Part shown: one piece after another, positions 22,001-34,000 of the stretch
How the letters are laid out: each line of letters starts with the position of its first letter
How positions within the stretch are numbered: position 1 is the first letter of the stretch
From: Hydractinia symbiolongicarpus
Lineage: Eukaryota; Cnidaria; Hydrozoa; Anthoathecata; Hydractiniidae
Assembly (NCBI RefSeq): GCF_029227915.1
Contig: NC_079878.1
Location: 33,197,501-33,261,500 of the forward strand
Direction: 5' to 3'
Length of the DNA stretch: 64,000 bases
The notes under the pieces: generated by a model
What the model saw: only the letters and a program-made list of their open reading frames with translations
What the model was told of the DNA's origin: nothing
Databases searched by the model: none
Made by a program: the position numbers and the translations under genes

Positions 22001-24535
22001 TATTCGTTTGCCGGCGATTAAACTTCTTTTATTCAGCGTCTCATCAAAAATGAAAACATTTTTAAAAACTACAAGTCTCATGGGCTTTAGTGGTGAATTA
22101 ATAATTTAAAAAATCGTTCGGGAAATGAGTTTACTCCCTGGGTACTTTCTTTGTATACTTTTGACTATACGGGCAGAGTCCGGGATTTACGGGAAATCGC
22201 GGGTATTCGTTTGCCGGCGATTAAACTTCTTTTATTCAGCGTCTCATCAAAAATGAAAACATTTTTGAAAACTACAAGTCTCATGCGTTCTTGGGGTGAA
22301 AAAAAAATTTAAAAAATCGTTCGGGAAATGAGTTTACTTCCTGGGTACTTTCTTTGTATACTTTTGACTATACGGGCCGAGTCCGGGATTTACGGGAAAT
22401 CGCAGGTTTTCGTTTGCCGGCGATTAAACTTCTTTTATTCAGCGTCTCATCAAAAATGAAAACATTTTTAAAAACTACAAGTCTCATGGGCTTTAGTGGT
22501 GAAATAATAATTCAAAAAGTCGTTTGGGAAATTAGCTTACTCACAGGGTACTTTCTTTGTATACTTTTGACTATACGGGCCGAGTCCGGGATTTACGGGA
22601 AATCCCAGGTTTTCGTTTGCCGGCGATTAAACATCTTTTATTCAGCGTCTCATCAAAAATGAAAACATTTTTGAAAACTACAAGTCTCATGCGTTTTAGT
22701 GGTGAAAAAAAAATTTTAAAAATCGTTCGGGAAATGAGTTTACTTCCTGGGTACTTTCTTTGTATACATTCGACTATACGGGCCAAGCCCGGGATTTATG
22801 GGAAATCGCGGGATTTCGTTTGCCGGCGATTAAACCTCTTTTATTAAGCGTCTCATCAAAAATGAAAACATTTTTAAAAACTACAAGTCTCATGGGCTTT
22901 AGTGGTGAAATAATAATTTAAAAAATCGCTCGGAAAATGAGTTTACTCCCTGGGTACTTTTTTGTATACTTTTGACTATACGGGCCGAGTCCTTGATTTA
23001 CGGGAAATCGCGGGTATTCGTTTGCCGGCGATTAAACTTCTTTTATTCAGCGTCTCATCAAAAATGAAAACAATTTTAAAAACTACAAGTCTCATGGGCT
23101 TTAGTGGTGAAATAATAATTTAAAAATTCGTTCGGGAAATGAGTTTACTCCCTGGGTACTTTCTTTGTATACTTTTGACTATACGGGCCGAGTCCGGGAT
23201 TTACGGGAAATCGCGGGTATTCGTTTGCCGGCGATTAAACTTCTTTTATTCAGCGTCTCATCAAAAATGAAAACATTTTTGAAAACTACAAGTCTCATGC
23301 GTTTTAGTGGTGAAAAAAAAAATTAAAAAATCGTTCGGGAAATGAGTTTACTTCCTGGGTACTTTCTTTGTATACATTCGACTATACCGGCCAAGCCCGG
23401 GATTTACGGGAAATCGCGGGATTTCGTTTGCCGGCGATTAAACCTCTTTCATTAAGCGTCTCATCAAAAATAAAAACATTTTTAAAAACTACAAGTCTCA
23501 TGGGCTTTAGTGGTGAAATAATAATTTAAAAAATCGTTCGGGAAATGAGTTTACACCCCGGGTACTTTCTTTGTATACTTTTGACTATACGGGCCGAGTC
23601 CGGGATTTACGGGAAATCGCAGGTTTTCGTTTGCGGGCGATTAAACTTCTTTTATTCAGCGTCTCATCAAAAATGAAAACATTTTTAAAAACTACAAGTC
23701 TCATGGGCTTTAGTGGTGAAATAATAATTTAAAAAATCGTTCGGGAAATGAGTTTACACCCCGGGTACTTTCTTTGTATACTTTTGACTATACGGGCCGA
23801 GTCCGGGATTTACGGGAAATCGCAGGTTTTCGTTTGCCGGCGATTAAACTTCTTTTATTCAGCGTCTCATCAAAAATGAAAACATTTTTGAAAACTACAA
23901 GTCTCATGCGTTTTAGTGGTGAAAAAATAATTTTAAAAATCGTTCGGGAAATGAGTTTACTTCCTGGGTACTTTCTTTGTATACATTCGACTATACGGGC
24001 CAAGCCCGGGATTTACAGGAAATCGCGGGATTTCGTTTGCCGGCGATTAAACTTCTTTTATTCAGCGTCTCATCAAAAATGAAAACATTTTTAAAAACTA
24101 CAAGTCTCATGGGCTTTAGTGGTGAATTAATAATTTAAAAAATCGTTCGGGAAATGAGTTTACTCCCTGGGTACTTTCTTTGTATACTTTTGACTATACG
24201 GGCAGAGTCCGGGATTTACGGGAAATCGCGGGTATTCGTTTGCCGGCGATTAAACTTCTTTTATTCAGCGTCTCATCAAAAATGAAAACATTTTTGAAAA
24301 CTACAAGTCTCATGCGTTTTAGTGGTGAAAAAAAAATTTAAAAAATCGTTCGGGAAATGAGTTTACTTCCTGGGTACTTTCTTTGTATACTTTTGACTAT
24401 ACGGGCCGAGTCCGGGATTTACGGGAAATCGCAGGTTTTCGTTTGCCGGCGATTAAACTTCTTTTATTCAGCGTCTCATCAAAAATGAAAACATTTTTAA
24501 AAACTACAAGTCTCATGGGCTTTAGTGGTGAAATA
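18333..24535 (+). repeat. 32-monomer HOR, copy c (offset 6,495 bp)
   Basis: This block matches about 24825-31030 monomer by monomer. Shared private mutations include GCGTTCTTGGGG at 22285 and 28780, GAGTCCGCGATTT at 21164 and 27659, and the one-base loss giving TACTTTTTTGTATAC in monomers 22931 and 29426. That 202-bp monomer explains why the offset is 32 x 203 minus 1. I noticed roughly a dozen single-base differences plus one one-base deletion near 30309, without an exhaustive alignment. Confidence 0.92.
19158..19192 (+). other. Short conversion tract in monomer 19074-19276
   Basis: Three HOR copies can be compared here: 16841, 19074 and 25569. All three share the rare CCAAGCTCGGG. Only 19074 has GCGGGATTTCG, AAACCTC and ATTAAG (phases 85-119), where the other two have GCGGAATTTCG, AAACTTC and ATTCAG. 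The converted bases match a common neighbouring monomer type. The simplest reading is gene conversion of about 35 bp or slightly more. Confidence 0.7.
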
Positions 24536-24824
24536 ATAATTTAAAAAATCGCTCGGGAAATGAGTTTACTTCCTGGGTACTTTCTTTGTATACTTTTGAC
24601 TATACGGGCCGAGTCCGGGATTTACGGAAAATCGCAGGTTTTCGTTTGCCGGCGATTAAACTTCTTTTATTCAGCGTCTCATCAAAAATGAAAACATTTT
24701 TGAAAACTACAAGTCTCATGCGTTTTAGTGGTGAGAAAAAAAATTAAAAAATCGTTCGAGAAATGAGTTTACACCCTGGGTACTTTCTTTGTATACTTTT
24801 GACTATACGGGCCGAGTCCGGGAT
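24536..24824 (+). repeat. Linker between the two 32-monomer copies
   Basis: About 1.4 monomers that are not part of the c/d match. They continue the order seen at about 15810-16096: CGCTCGGG, CGGAAAATCGCAGG, GAGAAAAAAAATT, CGAGAAATGAG. The intact first cassette monomer at 24757 is thus of the 16029 kind rather than the 18262 hybrid. The HOR was therefore extended more than once, using different partner copies. Confidence 0.75.
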
Positions 24825-25568
24825 TTACGGGAAATCGCAGGTTTTCGTTGGCCGGCGATTAAACCACTTTCATTAAGCGTCTCATCAAAAATGAAAAGAT
24901 TTTTAAAAACTACAAGTCTCATGGGCTTTAGTGGTGAAATAATAATTTAAAAAATCGTTTGGGAAATTAGTTTACTCCCTGGGTACTTTCTTTGTGTACT
25001 TTTGATTATACGGGCCGAGTCTAGGGTTTACGGGAAATCGCGGGTTTTCGTTTGCCTGCGATTAAACTTCTTTTATTCAGCGTCTCATCAAAAATGAAAA
25101 CATTTTTAAAAACTACAAGTCTCATGCGTTTTAGTAGTGAAAAAATAAATTAAAAAATCGTTCGGGAAATGAGTTTACTCCCTGGGTACTATCTTTGTAT
25201 ACTTTTGACTATACGGGCCGAGTCCGAGATTTACGGGAAATCGCAGGTTTTCGTTTGCCGGCGATTAAACTTCTTTTATTCAGCGTCTCATCAAAAATGA
25301 AAACATTTTTAAAAACTACAAGTCTCATGGGCTTTAGTGGTGAAATAATAATTCAAAAAATCGTTTGGGAAATTAGCTTACTCACAGGGTACTTTCTTTG
25401 TATACTTTTGACTATACGGGCCGAGTCCGGGATTTGCGGGAAATCGCAGGTTTTCGTTTGCCGGCGATTAAACATCTTTTATTCAGCGTCTCATCAAAAA
25501 TGAAAACATTTTTGAAAACTACAAGTCTCATGCGTTTTAGTGGTGAAAAAAAAATTTTAAAAATCGTT
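24757..25568 (+). repeat. Four-monomer cassette, copy 7 (last)
   Basis: Monomers 24757, 24960, 25163 and 25366. Private changes are TTTGTGTAC near 24995, which destroys the GTATAC palindrome, and GATTTGCGGG near 25434. No further cassette occurs to the end of the window. Confidence 0.9.
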
Positions 25569-28500
25569 CGGGAAATGAGTTTACTTCCTGGGTACTTTCT
25601 TTGTATACATTCGACTATACGGGCCAAGCTCGGGATTTACGGGAAATCGCGGAATTTCGTTTGCCGGCGATTAAACTTCTTTTATTCAGCGTCTCATCAA
25701 AAATGAAAACATTTTTAAAAACTACAAGTCTCATGGGCTTTAGTGGTGAAATAATAATTCAAAAAATCGTTTGGGAAATTAGCTTACTCACAGGGTACTT
25801 TCTTTGTATACTTTTGACTATACGGGCCGAGTCCGGGATTTACGGGAAATCGCAGGTTTTCGTTTGCCGGCGATTAAACATCTTTTATTCAGCGTCTCAT
25901 CAAAAATGAAAACATTTTTGAAAACTACAAGTCTCATGCGTTTTAGTGGTGAAAAAAAAATTTTAAAAATCGTTCGGGAAATGAGTTTACTTCCTGGGTA
26001 CTTTCTTTGTATACATTCGACTATACGGGCCAAGCCCGGGATTTACGGGAAATCGCGGGATTTCGTTTGCCGGCGATTAAACCTCTTTTATTCAGCGTCT
26101 CATCAAAAATGAAAACATTTTTAAAAACTACAAGTCTCATGGGCTTTAGTGGTGAAATAATAATTCAAAAAATCATTTGGGAAATTAGCTTACTCACAGG
26201 GTACTTTCTTTGTATACTTTTGACTATACGGGCCGAGTCCGGGATTTACGGGAAATCGCAGGTTTTCGTTTGCCGGCGATTAAACATCTTTTATTCAGCG
26301 TCTCATCAAAAATGAAAACATTTTTGAAAACTACAAGTCTCATGCGTTTTAGTGGTGAAAAAAAAATTTTAAAAATCGTTCGGGAAATGAGTTTACTTCC
26401 TGGGTACTTTCTTTGTATACATTCGACTATACGGTCCAAGCCCGGGATTTACGGGAAATCGCGGGATTTTGTTTGCCGACGATTAAACCTCTTTTATTAA
26501 GCGTCTCATCACAAATGAAAACATTTTTAAAAACTACAAGTCTCATGGGCTTTAGTGGTGAAATAATAATTTAAAAAATCGCTCGAGAAATGAGTTTACT
26601 CTCTGGGTACTTTCTTTGTATACTTTTGACTATACGGGCCGAGTCCGGGATTTACGGGAAATCGCGGGTATTCGTTTGCCGGCGATTAAACTTCTTTTAT
26701 TCAGCGTCTCATCAAAAATGAAAACATTTTTAAAAACTACAAGTCTCATGGGCTTTAGTGGTGAAATAATAATTTAAAAAATCGTTCGGGAAATGAGTTT
26801 ACTCCCTGGGTACTTTCTTTGTATACTTTTGCCTATACGGGCCGAGTCCGGGATTTACGGGAAATCGCGGGTATTCGTTTGCCGGCGATTAAACTTCTTT
26901 TATTCAGCGTCTAATCAAAAATGAAAACATTTTTGAAAACTACAAGTCTCATGCGTTTTAGTGGTGAAAAAAAAAATTAAAAAATCGTTCGGGAAATGAG
27001 TTTACTTCCTGGGTACTTTCTTTGTATACATTCGACTATACGGGCCAAGCCCGGGATTTACTGGAAATCGCGGGATTTCGTTTGCCGGCGATTAAACCTC
27101 TTTCATTAAGCGTCTCATCAAAAATGAAAACATTTTTAAAAACTACAAGTCTCATGGGCTTTAGTGGTGAAATAATAATTTAAAAAATCGTTCGGGAAAT
27201 GAGTTTACACCCCGGGTACTTTCTTTGTATACTTTTGACTATACGGGCCGAGTCCGGGATTTACGGGAAATCGCAGGTTTTCGTTTGCCGGCGATTAAAC
27301 TTCTTTTATTCAGCGTCTCATCAAAAATGAAAACATTTTTGAAAACTACAAGTCTCATGCGTTTTAGTGGTGAAAAAATAATTTTAAAAATCGTTCTGGA
27401 AATGAGTTTAATTCCTGGGTACTTTCTTTGTATACATTCGACTATACGGGCGAAGCCCGGGATTTACGGGAAATCGCGGGATTTCGTTTGCCGGCGATTA
27501 AACCTCTTTTATTAAGCGTCTCATCAAAAATGAAAACATTTTTAAAAACTACAAGTCTCATGGGCTTTAGTGGTGAAATAATAATTTAAAAAATCGCTCG
27601 GGAAATGAGTTTACTTCCTGGGTACTTTCTTTGTATACTTTTGACTATACGGGCCGAGTCCGCGATTTACGGGAAATCGCGGGTATTCGTTTGCCGGCGA
27701 TTAAACTTCTTTTATTCAGCGTCTCATCAAAAATGAAAACATTTTTAAAAACTACAAGTCTCATGGGCTTTAGTGGTGAATTAATAATTTAAAAAATCGT
27801 TCGGGAAATGAGTTTACTCCCTGGGTACTTTCTTTGTATACTTTTGACTATACGGGCAGAGTCCGGGATTTACGGGAAATCGCGGGTATTCGTTTGCCGG
27901 CGATTAAACTTCTTTTATTCAGCGTCTCATCAAAAATGAAAACATTTTTAAAAACTACAAGTCTCATGGGCTTTAGTGGTGAAATAATAATTTAAAAAAT
28001 CGTTCGGGAAATGAGTTTACACCCCGGGTACTTTCTTTGTATACTTTTGACTATACGGGCCGAGTCCGGGATTTACGGGAAATCGCAGGTTTTCGTTTGC
28101 CGGCGATTAAACTTCTTTTATTCAGCGTCTCATCAAAAATGAAAACATTTTTAAAAACTACAAGTCTCATGGGCTTTAGTGGTGAAATAATAATTCAAAA
28201 AATCGTTTGGGAAATTAGCTTACTCACAGGGTACTTTCTTTGTATACTTTTGACTATACGGGCGAAGCCCGGGATTTACGGGAAATCGCGGGATTTCGTT
28301 TGCCGGCGATTAAACCTCTTTTATTAAGCGTCTCATCAAAAATGAAAACATTTTTAAAAACTACAAGTCTCATGGGCTTTAGTGGTGAAATAATAATTTA
28401 AAAAATCGCTCGGGAAATGAGTTTACTTCCTGGGTACTTTCTTTGTATACTTTTGACTATACGGGCCGAGTCCGGGATTTACGGGAAATCGCGGGTATTC

Positions 28501-31030
28501 GTTTGCCGGCGATTAAACTTCTTTTATTCAGCGTCTCATCAAAAATGAAAACATTTTTAAAAACTACAAGTCTCATGGGCTTTAGTGGTGAATTAATAAT
28601 TTAAAAAATCGTTCGGGAAATGAGTTTACTCCCTGGGTACTTTCTTTGTATACTTTTGACTATACGGGCAGAGTCCGGGATTTACGGGAAATCGCGGGTA
28701 TTCGTTTGCCGGCGATTAAACTTCTTTTATTCAGCGTCTCATCAAAAATGAAAACATTTTTGAAAACTACAAGTCTCATGCGTTCTTGGGGTGAAAAAAA
28801 AATTTAAAAAATCGTTCGGGAAATGAGTTTACTTCCTGGGTACTTTCTTTGTATACTTTTGACTATACGGGCCGAGTCCGGGATTTACGGGAAATCGCAG
28901 GTTTTCGTTTGCCGGCGATTAAACTTCTTTTATTCAGCGTCTCATCAAAAATGAAAACATTTTTAAAAACTACAAGTCTCATGGGCTTTAGTGGTGAAAT
29001 AATAATTCAAAAAGTCGTTTGGGAAATTAGCTTACTCACAGGGTACTTTCTTTGTATACTTTTGACTATACGGGCCGAGTCCGGGATTTACGGGAAATCG
29101 CAGGTTTTCGTTTGCCGGCGATTAAACATCTTTTATTCAGCGTCTCATCAAAAATGAAAACATTTTTGAAAACTACAAGTCTCATGCGTTTTAGTGGTGA
29201 AAAAAAAATTTTAAAAATCGTTCGGGAAATGAGTTTACTTCCTGGGTACTTTCTTTGTATACATTCGACTATACGGGCCAAGCCCGGGATTTATGGGAAA
29301 TCGCGGGATTTCGTTTGCCGGCGATTAAACCTCTTTTATTAAGCGTCTCATCAAAAATGAAAACATTTTTAAAAACTACAAGTCTCATGGGCTTTAGTGG
29401 TGAAATAATAATTTAAAAAATCGCTCGGGAAATGAGTTTACTCCCTGGGTACTTTTTTGTATACTTTTGACTATACGGGCCGAGTCCGGGATTTACGGGA
29501 AATCGCGGGTATTCGTTTGCCGGCGATTAAACTTCTTTTATTCAGCGTCTCATCAAAAATGAAAACAATTTTAAAAACTACAAGTCTCATGGGCTTTAGT
29601 GGTGAAATAATAATTTAAAAATTCGTTCGGGAAATGAGTTTACTCCCTGGGTACTTTCTTTGTATACTTTTGACTATACGGGCCGAGTCCGGGATTTACG
29701 GGAAATCGCGGGTATTCGTTTGCCGGCGATTAAACTTCTTTTATTCAGCGTCTCATCAAAAATGAAAACATTTTTGAAAACTACAAGTCTCATGCGTTTT
29801 AGTGGTGAAAAAAAAAATTAAAAAATCGTTCGGGAAATGAGTTTACTTCCTGGGTACTTTCTTTGTATACATTCGACTATACCGGCCAAGCCCGGGATTT
29901 ACGGGAAATCGCGGGATTTCGTTTGCCGGCGATTAAACCTCTTTCATTAAGCGTCTCATCAAAAATAAAAACATTTTTAAAAACTACAAGTCTCATGGGC
30001 TTTAGTGGTGAAATAATAATTTAAAAAATCGTTCGGGAAATGAGTTTACACCCCGGGTACTTTCTTTGTATACTTTTGACTATACGGGCCGAGTCCGGGA
30101 TTTACGGGAAATCGCAGGTTTTCGTTTGCGGGCGATTAAACTTCTTTTATTCAGCGTCTCATCAAAAATGAAAACATTTTTAAAAACTACAAGTCTCATG
30201 GGCTTTAGTGGTGAAATAATAATTTAAAAAATCGTTCGGGAAATGAGTTTACACCCCGGGTACTTTCTTTGTATACTTTTGACTATACGGGCCGAGTCCG
30301 GGATTTACGGAAATCGCAGGTTTTCGTTTGCCGGCGATTAAACTTCTTTTATTCAGCGTCTCATCAAAAATGAAAACATTTTTGAAAACTACAAGTCTCA
30401 TGCGTTTTAGTGGTGAAAAAATAATTTTAAAAATCGTTCGGGAAATGAGTTTACTTCCTGGGTACTTTCTTTGTATACATTCGACTATACGGGCCAAGCC
30501 CGGGATTTACAGGAAATCGCGGGATTTCGTTTGCCGGCGATTAAACTTCTTTTATTCAGCGTCTCATCAAAAATGAAAACATTTTTAAAAACTACAAGTC
30601 TCATGGGCTTTAGTGGTGAATTAATAATTTAAAAAATCGTTCGGGAAATGAGTTTACTCCCTGGGTACTTTCTTTGTATACTTTTGACTATACGGGCAGA
30701 GTCCGGGATTTACGGGAAATCGCGGGTATTCGTTTGCCGGCGATTAAACTTCTTTTATTCAGCGTCTCATCAAAAATGAAAACATTTTTGAAAACTACAA
30801 GTCTCATGCGTTTTAGTGGTGAAAAAAAAATTTAAAAAATCGTTCGGGAAATGAGTTTACTTCCTGGGTACTTTCTTTGTATACTTTTGACTATACGGGC
30901 CGAGTCCGGGATTTACGGGAAATCGCAGGTTTTCGTTTGCCGGCGATTAAACTTCTTTTATTCAGCGTCTCATCAAAAATGAAAACATTTTTAAAAACTA
31001 CAAGTCTCATGGGCTTTAGTGGTGAAATAA
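24825..31030 (+). repeat. 32-monomer HOR, copy d
   Basis: This is the right partner of 18333-24535. The match ends near 24535/31030, where ATTTAAAAAATCGCT in copy c becomes ATTCAAAAAATCGTTT here. Monomers 29426 and 30237 are 202 bp. The first deletion is shared with copy c at 22931. The second, GATTTACGGAAATCG with one G lost near 30309, is private. Confidence 0.92.
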
Positions 31031-34000
31031 TAATTCAAAAAATCGTTTGGGAAATTAGCTTACTCACAGGGTACTTTCTTTGTATACTTTTGACTATACG
31101 GGCCAAGCCCGGGATTTACGGTAAATCGCGGGATTTCGTTTGCCGGCGATTAAACCTCTTTTATTAAGCGTCTCATCAAAAATGAAAACATTTTTAAAAA
31201 CTACAAGTCTCATGGGCTTTAGTGGTGAAATAATAATTTAAAAAATCGCTCGGGAAATGAGTTTACTCCCTGGGTACTTTCTTTGTATACTTTTGACTAT
31301 ACGGGCCGAGTCCGGGATTTACGGGAAATCGCGGGTATTCGTTTGCCGGCGATTAAACTTCTTTTATTCAGCGTCTCATCAAAAATGAAAACATTTTTAA
31401 AAACTACAAGTCTCATGAGCTTTAGTGGTGAACTAATAATTTAAAAAATCGTTCGGGAAATGAGTTTACTCCCTGGGTACTTTCTTTGTATACTTTTGAC
31501 TATACGGGCCGAGTCCGGGATTTACGGGAAATCGCGGGTATTCGTTTGCCGGCGATTAAACTTCTTTTATTCAGCGTCTCATCAAAAATGAAAACATTTT
31601 TGAAAACTACAAGTCTCATGCGTTTTAGTGGTGAAAAAGAAAATTAAAAAATCGTTCGGGAAATGAGTTTACTTCCTGGGTACTTTCTTTGTATACATTC
31701 GACTATACGGGCCAAGCCCGGGATTTACGGGAAATCGCGGGATTTCGTTTGCCGGCGATTAAACCTCTTTCATTAAGCGTCTCATCAAAAATGAAAACAT
31801 TTTTAAAAACTACAAGTCTCATGGGCTTTAGTGATGAAATAATAATTTAAAAAATCGTTCAGGAAATGAGTATACACCTCAGGTACTTTCTTTGTATACT
31901 TTTGACTATACGGGCCGAGTCCGGGATTTACGGGAAATCGCAGGTTTTCGTTTGCGGGCGATTAAACTTCTTTTATTCAGCGTCTCATCAAAAATGAAAA
32001 CTTTTTTGAAAACTACAAGTCTCATGCGTTTTAGTGGTGAAAAAATAATTTAAAAAATCGTTCGGGAAATGAGTTTACTCCCTGGGTACTTTCTTTGTAT
32101 ACTTTTGACTATACGGGTCGAGTCAGGGATTTACGGGAAGTCGCGGGTTTTCGTTTGCCTGAGATTAAACTTCTTTTATTCAGCGTCTCATCAAAAATGA
32201 AAATATTTTTAAATACTACAAGTCTCATGGGCTTTAGTGGTGAAATAATAATTTAAAAAATCGTTCGGGAAATGAGTTTACACCCTGGGTACTTTCTTTG
32301 TATACTTTTGACTATGCGGGCCGAGTCCGGGGTTTACGGGAAATGGCGGGTTTTCGTTTGCCGGCGATTAAACTTCTTTTATTTAGCGTCTCATCAAAAA
32401 TGAAAATATTTTTGAAAACTACAAGTCTCAAGCGTTTTAGTGGTGAAAAGATAATTTAAAAAATCGTTTTGGAAATGAGTTTACTCACAGGGTACTTTCT
32501 TTGTATACATTCGACTATACGGGCCAAGCCCGGGATTTACGGGAAATCGCGGGTTTTTGTTTGCCGGCGACTAATCCACTTTCATTAAGCGTCTCATCAA
32601 AAATGAAAACATTTCTGAAAACTACAAGTCTCATGCGTTTTAGTGGTGAAAAAATAATTTAAAAATTCGTTCGGGAAATGAGTTTACTCACTGGGTACTT
32701 TCCTTGTATACTTTTGACTATACGGGCCGAGTCCAGGATTTACGGGAAATCGCGGGTTTTCGTTTGCCGGCGATTAAACTTCTTTTATTCATCGTCTCAT
32801 CAAAAATGAAAACATTTTTAAAAACTACAAGTCTCATGAGCTTTAGTGGTGAAAAAATAATTTAAAAAATCGTTCGGGAAATGAGTTTACTCCCTGGGTA
32901 CTTTCTTTGTATACTTTTGACTATACGGGTCGAGTCCGGGATTTACGGGAAGTCGCGGGTTTTCGTTTGCCGGAGATTAAACTTCTTTTATTCAGCGTCT
33001 CATCAAAAATGAAAACATTTTTAAAAACTACAAGTCTCATGGGCTTTAGTAGTGAAATAATAATTCAAAAAATCGTTTGGGAAATTAGCTTACTCACAGG
33101 GTACTTTCTTTGTATACTTTTGACTATACGGGCCGAGTCCGGGATTTACGGGAAATCGCAGGTTTTCGTTTGCCGGCGATTAAACATCTTTTATTCAGCG
33201 TCTCATCAAAAATGAAAAAATTTTTGAAAACTACAAGTCTCATGCGTTTTAGTGGTGAAAAAAAAAATTTAAAAATCGTTCGGGAAATGAGTTTACTTCC
33301 TGGGTACTTTCTTTGTATACATTCGACTATACGGGCCAAGCCCGGGATTTACGGTAAATCGCGGGATTTCGTTTGCCGGCGATTAAACCTCTTTTATTAA
33401 GCGTCTCATCAAAAATGAAAACATTTTTAAAAACTACAAGTCTCATGGGCTTTAGTGGTGAAATAATAATTTAAAAAATCGCTCGGGAAATGAGTTTACT
33501 CCCTGGGTACTTTCTTTGTATACTTTTGACTATACGGGCCGAGTCCGGGATTTACGGGAAATCGCGGGTATTCGTTTGCCGGCGATTAAACTTCTTTTAT
33601 TCAGCGTCTCATCAAAAATGAAAACATTTTTAAAAACTACAAGTCTCATGAGCTTTAGTGGTGAACTAATAATTCAAAAAATCGTTCGGGAAATGAGTTT
33701 ACTCCCTGGGTACTTTCTTTGTATACTTTTGACTATACCGGCCGAGTCCGGGATTTACGGGAAATCGCGGGTATTCGTTTGCCGGCGATTAAACTTCTTT
33801 TATTCAGCGTCTCATCAAAAATGAAAACATTTTTGAAAACTACAAGTCTCATGCGTTTTAGTGGTGAAAAAGAAAATTAAAAAAGCGTTCGGGAAATGAG
33901 TTTACTTCCTGGGTACTTTCTTTGTATACATTCGACTATACGGGCCAAGCCCGGGATTTACGGGAAATCGCGGGATTTCGTTTGCCGGCGATTAAACCTC

